Shown here: piece after piece, positions 36,853 through 51,800 of the stretch | Layout: the number at the start of each line of letters is the position of its first letter | Position numbering within the stretch: the first letter of the stretch is position 1 | Assembly: GCA_014549065.1 (NCBI GenBank) | Contig: JACDOX010000016.1 | Span: forward strand, 8,491,665 to 8,555,664 | DNA: 64,000 nt | DNA from: Cardinalis cardinalis | Lineage: Eukaryota; Chordata; Aves; Passeriformes; Cardinalidae | Reading direction: 5' to 3' | The notes under the pieces: generated by a model | Told to the model about the DNA's origin: nothing | Database searches by the model: none | Seen by the model: the letters and a program-made list of their open reading frames with translations, nothing else | Made by a program: the position numbers and the translations under genes

Positions 36853-39800
36853 GATCATTTTCTAACCTAAAACATTATTAAATTCTTTCATATATTCATG
36901 TGAGAACTGCAAAAGATTATGAAAGTAAAGATGCTATCACTCATACTTTCCCAGAGCAAGGATTAGGGAGCTTTTCTTCTTAATAAAAGTGATATATTTA
37001 AATACTATCTGTTTGGCCAAACCCTAGTTAGTACTGGCCAACAGATGTACAGCTCACATCCCTGCTTTGCAGAATAAACCTGNCTGCAGGTCCAGCCCAA
37101 ATACAGGGCAAGACTGAGCAAGAGATGTCACACGGTTGTCAGAGCTTTGACCTTTTTATGGCTATTAAATGCATTTAAATTCCTTCAGTTTCACAGGTCT
37201 AGCACCCTCTACCAAAAATACACCCCACATAGCCCATCCAGNTCCTTCCCAGCCCTTGGAGAGCTGAGCCCTGCCAAACCCTGCCTGAGCCATTTTACCC
37301 AAAGGCGTTGCAGTAATCTTCTGGTTTGCAAGTGATNCTAAATTCATCTAAACAGCTTTATTTATGAGTGGTGTTACATCCCACTTCTTGGGGAGACAGA
37401 TCTGCCACTAGAATTGCCTTTTCCTGCCTGCAGAAACTGTAACTCTGCATCAACATTACNCAATTATTTTAAAATCACTATTTAGATAGCTCTATGGTAA
37501 TGGATATGTACACCAACTCCAGTGCCACAGAATTTGCATAGCAGAATTTTTTATCATGCTTCTTAAAGATTAATAATTTAAAGCAAGTTGTAACTGTGCT
37601 AAGATTTAGTCTTATGTTTTCATCACTGCTTTATATTCTCATAAATATCCAACATTCCCAAGTACATAGGAATCTGAGATGGTATTCAAGAGGAAAAACT
37701 GCAACCAATATATCTTCCATTTATGGAATTGAATATAAGATCATATTCAAAGTGCTGCATTTACTGACTGATTTTGAATACATAAAATATATAGCCATTG
37801 CAAATTCACCTTTCATTGCAAAGCTTTGTTCTTGTAGTGACATAACTTATTGCCAGATTAGAGCCCCAAGTACAGCTGGGTCATTTTTTGTGTTCTCCAT
37901 TCCCACAAACACGACTGGGAGAGACAGGTCGTGCTCTCTATCAAAGTTGTGCTTACCACACAGCAATATTGCAACACGTCCCATTAGAGTTATGTCTGCT
38001 GAGACTGTGAGCACAGACTTGGCTGCAGGCACCTCCTAATGGAATTACATAATTGGAGGCATGTCATCTAAATCTGAACAAATTGGATTCCCTTGTCATG
38101 CACTATTGAATCAGAACGGGAAGAACACTCCATGCTGTTATCTATGGTAAACCAACGGTGGCAAATCCAGCGTCACTAATATTTTGATAATGTGATGTTT
38201 ATTAAAAATAGGGGAGGAAAAAAAAAAAGATAAAAGTTTCATGTAAGGCATGTCAAAATCATGTTGCAAGGAAAAATGAGCTCATCCGAGCTTGGTTTCA
38301 GACTGGGAATTACGTTAACGGCTTATGACGGTTGTGATGTTAAGAAGATGTAACTGAAGAACCACACGAGGCTGGTTGCCTGTAGCAGCCAGGGAAGTGC
38401 AGACAAGGGNTTGAGACAGGCCCCACCACCAACTCTGCATCTGGCAGCAGTGACAGCCACCAAGGTGTTTGCTCTGCTACAGCCCCTCCCTGCCCAGTCT
38501 GTGGCGGATCNCGGCATTAGCATTCCCATCCTGCAACTGAATTCTCCAGCCCTTGCAATTCACAGTCATGCCCTGCTTTTCGTTTACAAGTATATCAACT
38601 TTAATTTGGAATTACTGGAGGAATCATAACGAGGGAGCAATAATTTTGAGCACACTGAACTGCACATTCAGGGCAAATTTTCACTGAGTGCTCAGCTCGA
38701 CCTCCAGCTCTGCACGTATGAAAGAACAGAGGCATTAATTACATTACCAGAATCACTAATCAGCTCATTGCATCTTTACATTTCATCAGCTAAATGCTGG
38801 TGCAAAATGAGAGGCTTTTTCCCCCTGTAATTCAGCTCTTCAAGCCTCACCAGGATACTTCCATGAGCACATGGAATGAATTCATTAACAAAAACAGCAA
38901 GAAAAAAGAAACTAAGAAATTAATTGTGAAGCCTTACAGAATTCATAGTTCTCTTAGTTAATTAACTGTGGGCCAGCTNGGGCTCCTGTGTCCACACCAG
39001 CCCATCAGGGCACCTCATGGATGAGCTGGCCCCCAAGGCAGAAGTGATGAGTTGGAAGGGCAGAGCATCCACCCACTGTCTGGTCCAAGTGATAGCCGAG
39101 GGTCTGTGAGGACAAGAGGGTTTGCAGTATGACTCTCCTGGGGCTGGCACACTGCAGAAATTCAGGTTTCAGCATGCCAGCAGCACCTTGGCTGCACACT
39201 AACAGCANTCTCTCCACTGCTCTGCCCCAGCAGCACTGCAGCCCTGCAGGACTGTGCCAAATGCTGATTTTTATTTGGCACAAGGGAGAAACACTGTCAA
39301 GTCACCAACTTACCTCAAGTTGTGAGAGTACACAGCAGGGGGAAAGTGTTAACTTACCTAGTGAGCCNCTGCCTGTAGATCAGCACGGAAAGGAGTCAGG
39401 TGAACATTTACTGAGCTCTGGGGTCAGAGCATGCCCCCAGTCACAGCACAGGATCACACCATGGCCCAGTAGGATCACGTCACAGGCAGCCCCACCCTGC
39501 AGATGCACGGTCCCACCTCGGCAGCTCCTTGCAAAGAGACCCCCAAAAACCTGTCCCCTAAAATCTGCACAAATGCCTGGTCTAAAGGCCCTTAATCTAN
39601 ATGGACAAAAGAATTGCTTGAAGAACAACTGCTTAAACCAACAGCAATCCATCTTTTGTTAATCTGCAGCTTCAGCCTTTTCTGCCATCACATNGTGTCC
39701 TGTCTCCTCACATGCCCATCTCCACAGAGCTCTCTTCCTTGATGGCAGCGCCTTGCTCTCCTNGACCAAAATGATCCTCCTAAGCGATTGGCACATATGC

Positions 39801-42800
39801 AAAGGACCTGAGAGCCTAAATTACATGATACACCCTTTACATCCTCACAGCAAGCGCCAGCCTGTCTTCAAGCCTCAGCACATCTGGTTACACAAATGAC
39901 CTCAACCANGTTGCTGAGTCCTTGCAGGGCTCGATGACACCGTGCTGTATCCTCGAGTGACACCACTGACGCCACCAGACCACGAGGACTTGACACAGTT
40001 TGTTGCTGTTTTGGCAACAAACCTGGAACTGAACTGTGGCCCTTCAGGATGGGGAACAGCAGATCTGTTCTTGGCATTAGAGCAGGGAANTGGGGCTGAC
40101 TCAGGCTTTCAGTCNGATATGGCTTAGAAGGAGCCATGACAAACATCCCCCAGGGCAGTGGTGTGGAGTCAGGAGGACTCACCACCTTCTGCAACACCAG
40201 CTGCAGAGCTGAGCCAGCGGAGCCCTCAAGCCACATGGGCTCACCACAGCAGACAAAATCTCCAGAGCACCACAGCCAGAGAGGGGAGGTGGGAAGGGCA
40301 TTCCAGGATGCTGAGCAATAGAAATGTCCTCAACACAGACAAGAAAAACANCCACTGAGCTGGGAGACAGCAGCTGTGAAGCTGTACATACAAACAACAT
40401 CATTAAAATCAGTATTTTAACTTCTAAATTGTAGGATGCTCCTGGTAGCAGTAATGGACAAAGCCACCTTTGTTACCTGGCTGGCATTTCCACAACTCTC
40501 CAGGGCACTTCCAATATTCAGAAAGAAACCTTTACTCATCCACAGAAAGGTTATGAACCACATTCTTACATTCAGCCTNCTTTGCTTTAGAAGTATCAGC
40601 TTGCAATTAATACCACTAATTAATATCACTAATTAATGAATTGAAGCAAGGGCAGGGAGCTAGGAGAACATTGCTTTTGATAGCTATGAAATGGACTAAC
40701 AAGAGCCAGCTGGATAATTACTCCTCTCTTCAGGAGTTTTTAAAGAGCTTGATTTTTCCATCAAAAAAGCTCCTGTGAATATTTAAAGAAAAAAAAGTAA
40801 GAATAGAGTAAGAAAACTGCTGTCCAGTTCTGCCAGTGTGACTCATCTTTCCTCCACAGAGATGCTGTTGGGTTTTAATGGACATGAGGGAGTCCAGATG
40901 GGAGAGGGATGGCATGTGCTCCAATTAGCAATCACACCTCTTTAAAACCAACTGACCATGAGACATAAACCCCGAGGAGAAGATCCTGTCAGTGCCCATG
41001 GGGATGGCTTGCCTGGAAAGGACTACGCTGGAGTAGGGGCTCATGCCCAGGCATGATGCAGAGCTGGGGAGGAAACACTGAAAAACATCCCTGGTGTCTC
41101 CACAGGACCTCATTTTCCTCCTTCATGGCCAGGGCAGCCTTGGTGNCTCCCTTGGATGCTAATTTGGGGCTGCTGGTCACCCAGCCTACAGTGTTGCCAT
41201 GGCTGGAAGAACACNCAAAACGCACACCTGAGCCAGGGCTGGGGTGTGTCCGTGTGGAGGGGTGGGTTACACAGTAATAACAGCTGGCTGGAATTATAAA
41301 TTAGCACCTAATTAACAGGAGTGTAGGCTGCAAAACACTGAGCTAATGGAATAGAAGAAAAAAAAAAAAGAAGGCAAAGAGCTGGGGCTGTGAAATAGAG
41401 AGATTGCTTTAGAAGCTGCTTTGTCAAGGACGTCTTCGAAGTCGATGGTTTAAAGGCTGAAGGGAGAAAAGTGCTTTTGTGGGGGAAAACCTGCCCAGCC
41501 CTTACCCAAGCAGGTTTGTCTCCCAAGATTTGTCTCCCAAGCAGGCATTAGTGGCCAGCACTCACCAGACTCTCCCTGTCAGGTAGAAAAAGGGGCTGTA
41601 ATGTCTTTAAGTTGCATGCCAGAGGACAAGGTAAGCATTTGGGATGCAGATAATACAGGCAGGACAAATATTTATTGGGTCAGTAGTCATTGGTGAGAAA
41701 GAGGAGCTATAAAGTGGAGATAACAGGGAATAATGCTGCCACAATGGGAAACTGCACTAATGACTTAACAGCTCTTTGCACCTCTCCACAAAAACCTCCT
41801 AAGGGAAAACTCCTATTCAGTGCAGAGGAAACAGTGGTATAAATCTGCTTCCCGCTACATCTGACCCCCTTTGCTCTCGCAGCTGCTGCCAGGCCAGCTT
41901 CTGCCTTATTTTACTGTGCTTCCAGCCTGGTTTTGCTCCCCNTCTCCACACAAACCAACATCAATCCTCTCCCCAGCTGCACGGCAGGTCGCAGCAGCCC
42001 TGGTGGAGCAGAGCAGCAGGAGAGACCCCTCTCACAATCCTCCTCTGAGCTCGGGGACAGTCCCAGGGGGGACATCAGAGCTGGCACAGCAGCAAGGCTG
42101 ACCCGCACCCTCCCCAAAGCCAGGCAGCACTTCAGGGGACTGCACGCAAGGCAAATGCAGAGCAAGCCTCTCTTCTAGGGAGGAGACACTAAGGACACAG
42201 TTTAAATAAAAGTGCCGTTTAACTGTCTTTAATTAATATTCTGAACTACACGTAAGCCTTTAACACACAGCAGGATCACGGTGAAAGATTTATGAGATTG
42301 GTTCACCTTTGCAAAGTGCTGCCTTGGGTCATCAGCACCAACTTATCATCAGCCCATACCACACCAGTGGGGAGCTGGAGCGAGAGGGGAAGGGGAACAG
42401 CTGCACGAGTATGATGTGACCTACTTTTACAGTAATTTGAATGCATATCTGGGAAAAAACCCCACCCTCTAAAATTTTAAGGGAGAATTATAAATCAAAG
42501 CACGACAGTAAACAAGTCATTTGTGAAGTCGTACTGTCTACTCAGTANAAACAAGAGATTCATCAAATAATAAAATACTACTTTAGAAGAAAACAAGCAC
42601 AATTATTTTATAATTATGGCTGCTCTAGCCTTCTGAGGGCAGGAAACCTTCCTACCTCCATAGAATCATAATCAAGACTCATCAAAGTCCTGTAAAAGCA
42701 AATCAATAGCTGCTCTTGGCAGGACGAGTTAATTAATACCAGAGTGCTCTCCTGCCTGGCTGTCAGGCTGATGGTGCTCAGCACAGCTCTGCCAAGATAC

Positions 42801-45800
42801 TCCATGAAAAACCATCCAGCANCACTTGGCTGCTGGTGAGAAAGGGATGCCATCCCCGAGGGTCTGGGTGTATGCAGGGGCACTGGGGCTGTGCTCTGCT
42901 TTGCAAAGGACACAGACATCAGGCTGTTCAAATCTCTAAAATGCAATCAACTCCTCACTTCTCAGGACCCTTATTTCTATCAAGCAGGAGACTCAGCCAG
43001 CATCATATGGCTAATTTTATAAAGGGAACTCAAAGTCATGTCCTTTTCACCACTACTGCACCTGTGGAGTTGGTCCCTGGTTATGTGTGGTGATCTGAGG
43101 AGCTGTGCCACCCCCACATCAGACACGCCAGGGGGAGCTGGCTGTTTGTTATCACGTAACTGGCTCACACCACCAGCACTGGTGCCTTAACACCCTGCCA
43201 GAGACTTCTGAGGTGCCACTTCAAATGTTGGCTACCAGAGTGCAAGCTTTCATCTCTCCATGGCAGATTCACTGGAGTTCTGTGCCTTTTACTGCATGAC
43301 TTCCTTCTCTTTTTTTTGCTTATTAAGAGACCTTTAAAATGGAAGGTTTGCCTGCCCTCTGTGATTAGCAAAGATCTCACAGCCTCTCTAAAAGTGCAGA
43401 GAAAATTACAGCCAAGAACGTGATAGCAGCTAGAAGCCCAGAGCAGGAAGCAGTGAGACACACTCAGCAGATTGCTTCGAAGCAANAGCTCAGTAAAACA
43501 TTATTAAACTTATTTTTAGTCTAATTTTCTAAAGAAATCAGCCTCTTACAAGCACACTGTCTACCTCCCTCCTCTCTCACCCCACTCCCCATAATTTTTT
43601 AATTGGTTCCTTTATCTGGAGACTCCTCTGTCAAATTGGGGTGGAAGAAAAATAAGCATTGAGAAGGGATACAGGGGAAAATATACAGCTGGCTATGGAG
43701 AGCAGGAATTGCTGGGAGCTGCAGTTGGCCTGACAGCAGCAGTGTCTCCTGTCACCTGTGCCTGAGATGAGATGGACATGCAGGGTGATATTTAGCATGG
43801 AAGGCTGGCAGATGCAGCAGGGGCAGAACACAGAGGNGCTGCTTGATGGCTTTGCTGAAGAGCAGCATTCACCACGTCCCAAAAGTGCCAGTGACGTTTC
43901 ACAGACCTCCTGCCAAGAGCAGCTGATATGTCACCTCAAATCAGGCATAAAAATGGGACAAAGATGCAAAATGCCAGAAGAGTAGGAAAAGCCACTTCTG
44001 CTGAGTGCCACTGTTGATGTACTTTTATTGTTGTTTAATGGTTTTCTTGGGTCAAACAAGGGAGAAGATACAAGTGTGCAGACAGGACTGGCTGTTGCCC
44101 GTCACAAGGAGAAGGCATCAAACAGAGAAGGGCTCAGCAACAAAAATACATGGGTCAGAAGAGTACACACACAGGAGAAATGGCTGAGGAAACTGGCTGC
44201 AAGGTAACAGGAGTGCAGGAGTACAGCTGCCAGTCAGCAGAGGCTGGAGCCAGGACCAGATCNTAGGTGCCAGCATTTGGCTGGGAGGAACAGTTTTTCT
44301 CTGTCCAGTTAGCACAAACTCCACCTGGGTCAGTGTTTTACTAAGAGGATGAGGAGACATTGCAGACTATTAGTTTGCCAGAGGGCTAAGTGATGTTAAA
44401 ATGCATTGCTGGAGCTCAGGTAAGTGGCTGGGTAAATACACCCCCCTGCCCAACACAGCCTGTCCATTAGCTGGAGAGCAGCAGGGACAGCAATCCATAG
44501 GGATGCTGCTGTTTATAACCCAGCTCTCATTGCAGTGCAGTCTCTGAGCGGGCTGAAACAGTGCCAGAAAGTGGATGGTCAGGAAAAGGCTCCACCATCT
44601 ACACCTCACCACCCCTTTCTTCCCACGGAGCACACAAGGACAGGCACATTGCATACTCACACTGGTTTCAGCTCCTTTTATCCCCCCCCTCCCATTCCTT
44701 AGGTTTTGTTCTGCTCTGGGATTTAAGTAAAAAGTAAGTATAACCTCTCCAAACCTTTTGGGACCAGCAAGGGCAGCCAGTCCCCAAGAACACCCAGCAC
44801 ACTCACACACATCCACAGGCTTTCTGNTCTGCAGAGCAGGCTCACAGCACTGCCAGTCTGGCTCCCTGCTGCCTTTGGCTGAGGAAGGAATGCAGTGGAC
44901 ATCACTGCACCATTCAACATCTGTTAGGGACTTGGCTTCAAACACTTCTCTGGCAGATGTGGCTGAGAGGCTCACATTATCCACGAGAGAGACACTGAAG
45001 GAGCATGGCAAAGAGCCTGGGTGCAATTTGTCTGCAAACAGCCGAGCATCCCACTGCAGAGCTGGCTGGCCCAAGACAGTTTGCTATTTCTGTGCGCTGT
45101 TTTCTGTTCCAAATAAACCTCTCCATGCTCTTCTGCATCCAGACAGGGAGTCTGGAGACACACCCCACTTCCCTGTGGTGAGCAGAGAGGGCCTCCCCAC
45201 AAGTACCTGCACCAGGCAGCTTGTGGGGCATAAAGCATTCTGTAGGCTCAGGGTTTATTTTAGAAGATGCTCTGTGCATTTGTGGCTCTGTGGTGCCCTA
45301 GGAGCCAAAAGCAGNAGGAAAGTTGCCCCTGCACAGCTCCAGCCTGGTAAACAGAAATCTCCAGCTTCTTCTAGGTNACTGCATATAGAGATGCCCATTT
45401 GTTTTCAAAACTAAATTTTGCATGGATCTATACAGTAAAGGCAGCACTTTTTTGCTATCTGGGCATCTTCCTTATCTCTGCTTTAGAGAGACAACAGCTA
45501 GAGCAAGCTGAAGAAANAGAAAGGCACAGGGCAAGCACACTTCCAGTGATGTTACCAGAGCAGTGGGGCAGCCCCAGGGTGGGACAAGCCCTCAGGAGGA
45601 GCAGGGAAGGAGAACTGCTNCCCTCAGTACCAGTGCAAGCTCCTTGCAAGCTTGCCAGTCAAGCCCTTCCAACCAGACAATCACATCTCAGGTACAGGCT
45701 TGGCGTCCTGTGCCAAGACCCACAACAGACCAGNGCCCCAGAAACTGTGCTCACACTAGAGGAAATGATCTGATTTTTTNAAGATGCAAGTCTTGGACTT

Positions 45801-48800
45801 GGCAAGCCAATACAAAGACCAGACTTGGTATTCTTGCTATTTCAGGCAAAAATACTTCTCAACAGTCTAAATATCTCTCCAAGCACNTTACTTTCCCTTG
45901 CATCCAAGTACTCCTAACACACTGCTGAAGGAGGTTGTGAGAATGGGAAACACCACAGACATTCCTGTTTTGCAAATCTCATCTTTCCTGTGGATTTGGC
46001 AATCATTGCAAACAACATAGGACGAGTTCAATAGTAGGTGAGTGAAAAATTGGATCTGACAGCCCTAATTGAGCCTGAAGTCCCATTTACTGAAAATGAT
46101 CTGGCATAATTAAAAATTCACAACTGGAGACCAGTTGTGAACACTATACATTATAGGTTCTCTGAATTACTCTGGGAAACATATGCTCTCCAGGCTTTGG
46201 TCCTGCAGCCAAAACAGCTCGAGCCACGTTGATGGATTCATTTGAGAGGAGCAGCTCTGGATTTCAGGGAGGGAGGGATGGCAAGAGGGTGGCCGTGCTG
46301 AACTCACACCANGCACAGGTTTACAAATATTCCTACTGCTTCCAAGATTTCTTCTGCAGCAATATGTTGCCATCCTTACACCATGGGGAAATGCTCTTCA
46401 CTAGCATGTTAAGGCAGTAACAGGACAGCTCCTGCTTTTCTATCCTATTTCAAGTTTCTCGTGTTGTCTCAGTTTAAAGCAAAGGGNCAAATTTTCCTGT
46501 GAGCACTAACAGGAGCAGCTCTGTAAACTCAAGGGCTCTTGAAACCTCAGTCCTGTGCCTGCTGCTGACACTCAGCATCCTCAGTGCCCCAGCACAGACC
46601 CACATGCAATTTTCCAATTGCTTTTTCCTTATTAACGTAATTGGGCTTTAATTCCAGCACATCATTTGCAAACCTCACTTAGCCTGAGACAACTTAGGGG
46701 AATGTGACTGAAAACATCTTAATTTCTGCTTTTAACAAACCACCAAGCTATGGCCAATAAACAGAATATTTGAACAAACACAGGACAGCCTTCACTAGGG
46801 CAGGGTGTGGGACCTGGCACATGAATCCAGCTGCAGTATGTTAGGGAAATAAAAGCCTCAATAAACAAAGCACGTTCTGTTCTGCACACATACATACCAA
46901 TCACAGCTAAATAACAGGCTTTAGATAATTTATAACAAGACATAACTTTATAAGTGTTTTTAGGAACAGCTCTCAACCAGGAGATTTAACTGAGCTGAAC
47001 ACTGAAGGTACTAATCAAATGCTCTAGTGCTGGATCTCAATTGATAGGCGGNATACATGTGCAAAAAAAAGAGTAATTACCTAACATTAGCATTTTTGAG
47101 AGAAAACATATCCACAACTGTAACTGCATTATATTTTTACCTGGCCTAGTGTAAGAATCACCCCATCCTATACCAGAGNCTGCAATGAATAGAACATGCC
47201 ATTCAGTTTTCCTCTCTAGCAGGGTATTGTCGTGGGGTGGACTTTTTTCTCCTCCTCCCTGTCAGCTGCTGAGAACCAGCATGACAACCAAAACTTTCCA
47301 ATAAATCACAAGGCAGTGACTCATTGAAAGCCCTCACTTCAGAGGAACAGCAAGGTGTCACCCTCCCAGCAGCGCCGCAGCCGTCGTTAGCGGTGCCGCT
47401 TTTCCAGGCACGTCACCTGTGCTGCAATCCAAAAATAGGCATCCCAAAATAGGCTGAAGAGGCAGGAGAGGGATCTGAGTGGCACATGCAGGCTCTTCCA
47501 ACAGGTAATGCAAAACCTACTGCATGCCCAGGATGGAGAAAAAAGCCAAACACNTTTAAATCCTGGTTAATCCTGCAGAGCATCTGGACCTCTCCGGGCT
47601 CCGCTGTGATGCTCATTTGAGCACCGAGGTGTGAGACAAGCATTTATGCACCAACGGGCTCATCTGCTGCCAGAGCAGAGCCCACAGCAGTCACACCTTG
47701 TCACCTTCCTGTGCTGGAAGGTGGAATGATGCAGGAGCCAGAGCTGGGCACCTCTCCACATGCTGCTGCAGCAGATACGGGGCCACTGAAGAGAATTCCA
47801 CTGTGGTGGGGGACAGCAGAGCATTGCCAGAGTCCAACACTCTACCTGGGGCTATGGAACATCAGGATTCAGCTTTTCAGGGACAACTGCAAGTGGGTTC
47901 TGCTTCTCTGACAGCACCGTGGGATCAAATGTGTTTTAGTGAAGGAACCTCAAACTCCCCAAAACTCTGTTCCCTGTGCACCAGATATCAAAGGATAAAA
48001 GCAGGTGTAAGCCCTCCTGTCAAACTAATGCCCTTTTATATTTCTTTTGTGGCTTTTTGTCATCACCATCTAAGGTCTCCCTAAGACAAATTGCAGAGAG
48101 GCAAACTGAAGAGAAAGGAACAGGGCTCAGATCAGATACTTCAAGGGCTTGGAAAGGATTTAGGATAAGACAGCAATCTGAACACTGAATTTTCATGAAT
48201 TTCACCCATTTTCTGGGCTATGTACAGGCTCTGGAACAAAAGATGAACCAAAAGCACCTTTGCCTGCCAAGTTTGCAAAAGCCTGACTTAGCCCATGCTC
48301 AAACTGCCTAGGTCCAGCAAAGCACAACAGAGTCCAGAAGACTCAAAAAATAGTAATCTGGAAGAAAAAAATGACACCCAACACAAGCTACTCTCCCTCT
48401 GCTGCTTTCAACCACAGAATTTCATTACTTTTGCTGCTGTCTTGCTGATTTTCTGGCATAACACTCAGAACACTGGAACAGACTATTTTGCATAGCATCT
48501 GCCATCACCGAGGGACTCTGCAGTCTGCAAACTTGCAGGCAATTTATTGCCCAAATTCCTCCCCTGGACAGCCCCTCCTTAAGCTTTATACAGAAAGCAT
48601 TTGCAGCAAGCCTGCTTTGATGCTTTCTGTACAAACTATGACCTCTAACCCTGTCCCCAAACAGTGATACTTTGGATACTCTTATTTTTGTACTAGTTGG
48701 TTAAAAAAGAGGCATCCCAGAGCTGCAAAACCACAACAAAAAAAAAAATCTCCTCATGCCTAGGTTGCTGCTGCCCTTAGCCAAGATTTCCTTCTGTCCT

Positions 48801-51800
48801 TTAAGGTGTCATCTGATGTTGATAGCAAAATATTCTCCTGAGATCACACACAGCCTGTCCTCATAAATTGCTGGCAAGGATCCTTCTAAGCTTGCCTGAG
48901 AAGCATCTTGCCTCAAACAAATCCATATTTATAGGCTCCAGATATGTTTTTCAGCTTGTGTTTATTTATTACAAACAAGGCTAATAAAACAAGAAAATTC
49001 AGTTCTATGTGCATGCTAGATTCAATGAAGAGAGTAAAATTTGCATAACTTTGAAGCATAATCTTCCAAAGCAAGAGCTAATCTGCTAGTGATTATCTTT
49101 CTATTTGTTTATCACTGCCTGTATTGATGGGGAGATGAAACAGGACAGCACTGCATCAATAGAGGGGCACCCACGACAGAGTTCAACAAATATGAAGCTC
49201 AGGCAGGTATCCAGGTGTTTGTTTTTAGTGAGGCTAAAAGTTATCCTATCTTATGAATACCTGGCCTTTCCCAAGCTGCTGGATCCCAGAGTGTTCCACA
49301 GCCTTGGGAGAGTCTCCAGGGTGTGGGTTCAGCTGCCAAGTGATCAACTTTCTATCTATTAAACATCTGAAACGAGCTCAAATCTGGCCAGCCGCCACTT
49401 CACAAGCCCACAGAATAACAAGCTCATTGTGAGTCCTTTTAGCATGGATTAATTGGTGCACAGAGCCGGCAGTGTGAAGAGGGCAAGAAAACATCCACCC
49501 AGCTCCCCCTCAGAAAAGGCAGAAGGCTCATCAAGTTTCATTTGCTGCGGATCCTGGGTGAGTAAAGACTTCCGTGCTACACGAGCAGGCACAAGCTGTC
49601 ACCGAGCCTGGCCTCAGCTGNGCAGCACCCTGGCTGTCTGCTGCTATTTTAGCATTTCCTGCCATTCCAGCGGTTGTTTGGGAAGGGAAATAAATTAAAA
49701 AAGCATCTGGAAACATTGCAGCTATCATCAGGGTAATTAAATGAAGGGAAAACAGCCCAAAGTGCATTGGTGAAGAAAGGAAACCAGAAACGTGAGGTTC
49801 TGTTAAGTTCTGGCTAAGCTCTGTGGCTCTGTGTTCTCCAACTCCCTCACACGTTAAAAAAGAGCATTAATAGTGTCTTAACATACTGCAGGAGCATGGG
49901 AAAGAGGTTTGTTTACATAAGGTTAGGATGCTGTCACTAAGAGTTTTTTAAAAATATTTTTGTGGGGCTCTGGCTGTCATTAATCTGTTAAGAATATCCC
50001 TGGTGCCAAGTCAAACACATGAATTACCAGGTTTTCCGCAAATCACCATTCTCTGCCTCCTTTAGCCCACGTCCTACAAGATGCACTTGCTGTCTTTCAG
50101 CCTGGATTTTGGCCATGTGAGCACCTCAGCTCAGGAGACTGCATCTGTTCTGCCAGGCAGATCTGCACTGCACAGCTCTGGGCAGAGGGTTGGGTCACTT
50201 TTTGGGTGCTCAAAAGCCCCCAGTGTGTCACTACGAGCAGTGTACGATGTGTGTGACCCCAGGGAGCATCAGAGAGGAGAAAGAACTGTGACGAGAAACA
50301 GGAGGAACATTTTGACATCCCAAGATGCATTTTTCCTGACAGTTCACTGGGCAAAGGACAGCCAAAGGATTGTGTTGTCTAATGAATCAATAATTTTTGG
50401 AGAGAATTTCATTAGCTCTGACACCTCTTGCCGATAGAGGGGTAACTGGAAGTCATTCAAGTCATTGGACCCCGTGATAGTATCTGCATACTGATGGAGT
50501 GCTAATTGTATTTGGGACATCAAAAGGTCATAAATCAAACTGGCTTCTCCCTGGGAATACAATAACTCAATTCATACACAAAGGATTTTAAAATTTAAAC
50601 TCATGATCAAATGGGGAACTACACTTATTAACATTTCTTCCACTGTGCTCCAACCCCTCAGTCAAGTGGCTGAATTGTCCAAACAGGCTTAAAACTACAG
50701 TTAATCAATACTGAACGTGTTATTAAGCAGCATGCGGCCAGAAAACTGCCTGCTGGTTTGTGTCAGCCCATTCTTCTTCCAGAGACCAAATGATAGAAGC
50801 AGTCCCTTTATTCCCACTAGATGCCTGCAAAAACTCAGAACCAAACCTCAGCTGATTTTACACCTCTGCCTGCCCTAATATTTCTCTTCTGGTTGCAACT
50901 CAAAGCCTGGCTATGCATCATGTGGCTGAAAGAGTGTGTGATGCTGGCAGCAGGGGGCTGCTGGTGGCCACCTTCCCATCCAGAAGGTGTCACAGGAACT
51001 GAAAGCATTGCTCCAGAACCAGTGCACCAGCAATTATCAACACAGTATAAAACTTCTACTTTGTCCAGATGACAATTAAAAGCAGTAGATGCAAAGGAAA
51101 ACAAAGGGGGAACACTCGAGTGCTAAACAGATTGCAACATGCAGATTTGTGTACTGCTCTGCAGTTTGAAACCATGGGACAAATTAGCTACNTCATGAAA
51201 GAACTGGGCAAGTCAGNGTCAAAGAACACGAATCTGGCAGGAATATATATCCACAGTGGAGCCAATCTTAGCTATAAATGTAAAACCATGCTGACACTTC
51301 TGAGGGCTCCAGTGGAGGAATAATGCCATGCCCTTATTTTGCAGTCAGATTTTGACTTAGTTCTCTGCTCACTGATCAGGGCTACGAAGAGGAGCGAGCT
51401 TCAAGCAAAGCACAGCACAGAATGATGCCCATGGGCAAGTGTGCCACTAACCAGGACACTGACAGATTGCCCAGGGAAGAGGAGGAACTTCTGCTCTTCG
51501 CAGTTTTTAAGACACTTCTTACCAACACTGAGGATGGCAAAGGCACAGGAGAGCCAGCCTTGCACAGGAGCACNCAGGAGGAAACTTGGATCTCTAGTGA
51601 GGCACATACAGCTTTAAAATAAAGCAAAACCTNTAAGAATAAGGCAGCTTTTGGAGTTTGCAAATCTCCTTGCTCCCGTGCATTGGGAAGTCCCTCCTGC
51701 TGAAAACCACATCCAGATAATTGGCTTTGCACAGCACCGGCTCTGCAGCTGCCTCCCTCCCTCCCCCAGGGGTGCTTGCACCGTCAGCAAGGGCTCCTGC

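Noticed and set aside
44370..45074. 234-codon minus-strand frame
   Set aside because: No recognisable family and no paired splice sites considered convincing; overlaps equally long plus-strand frames in mixed-composition intron sequence.
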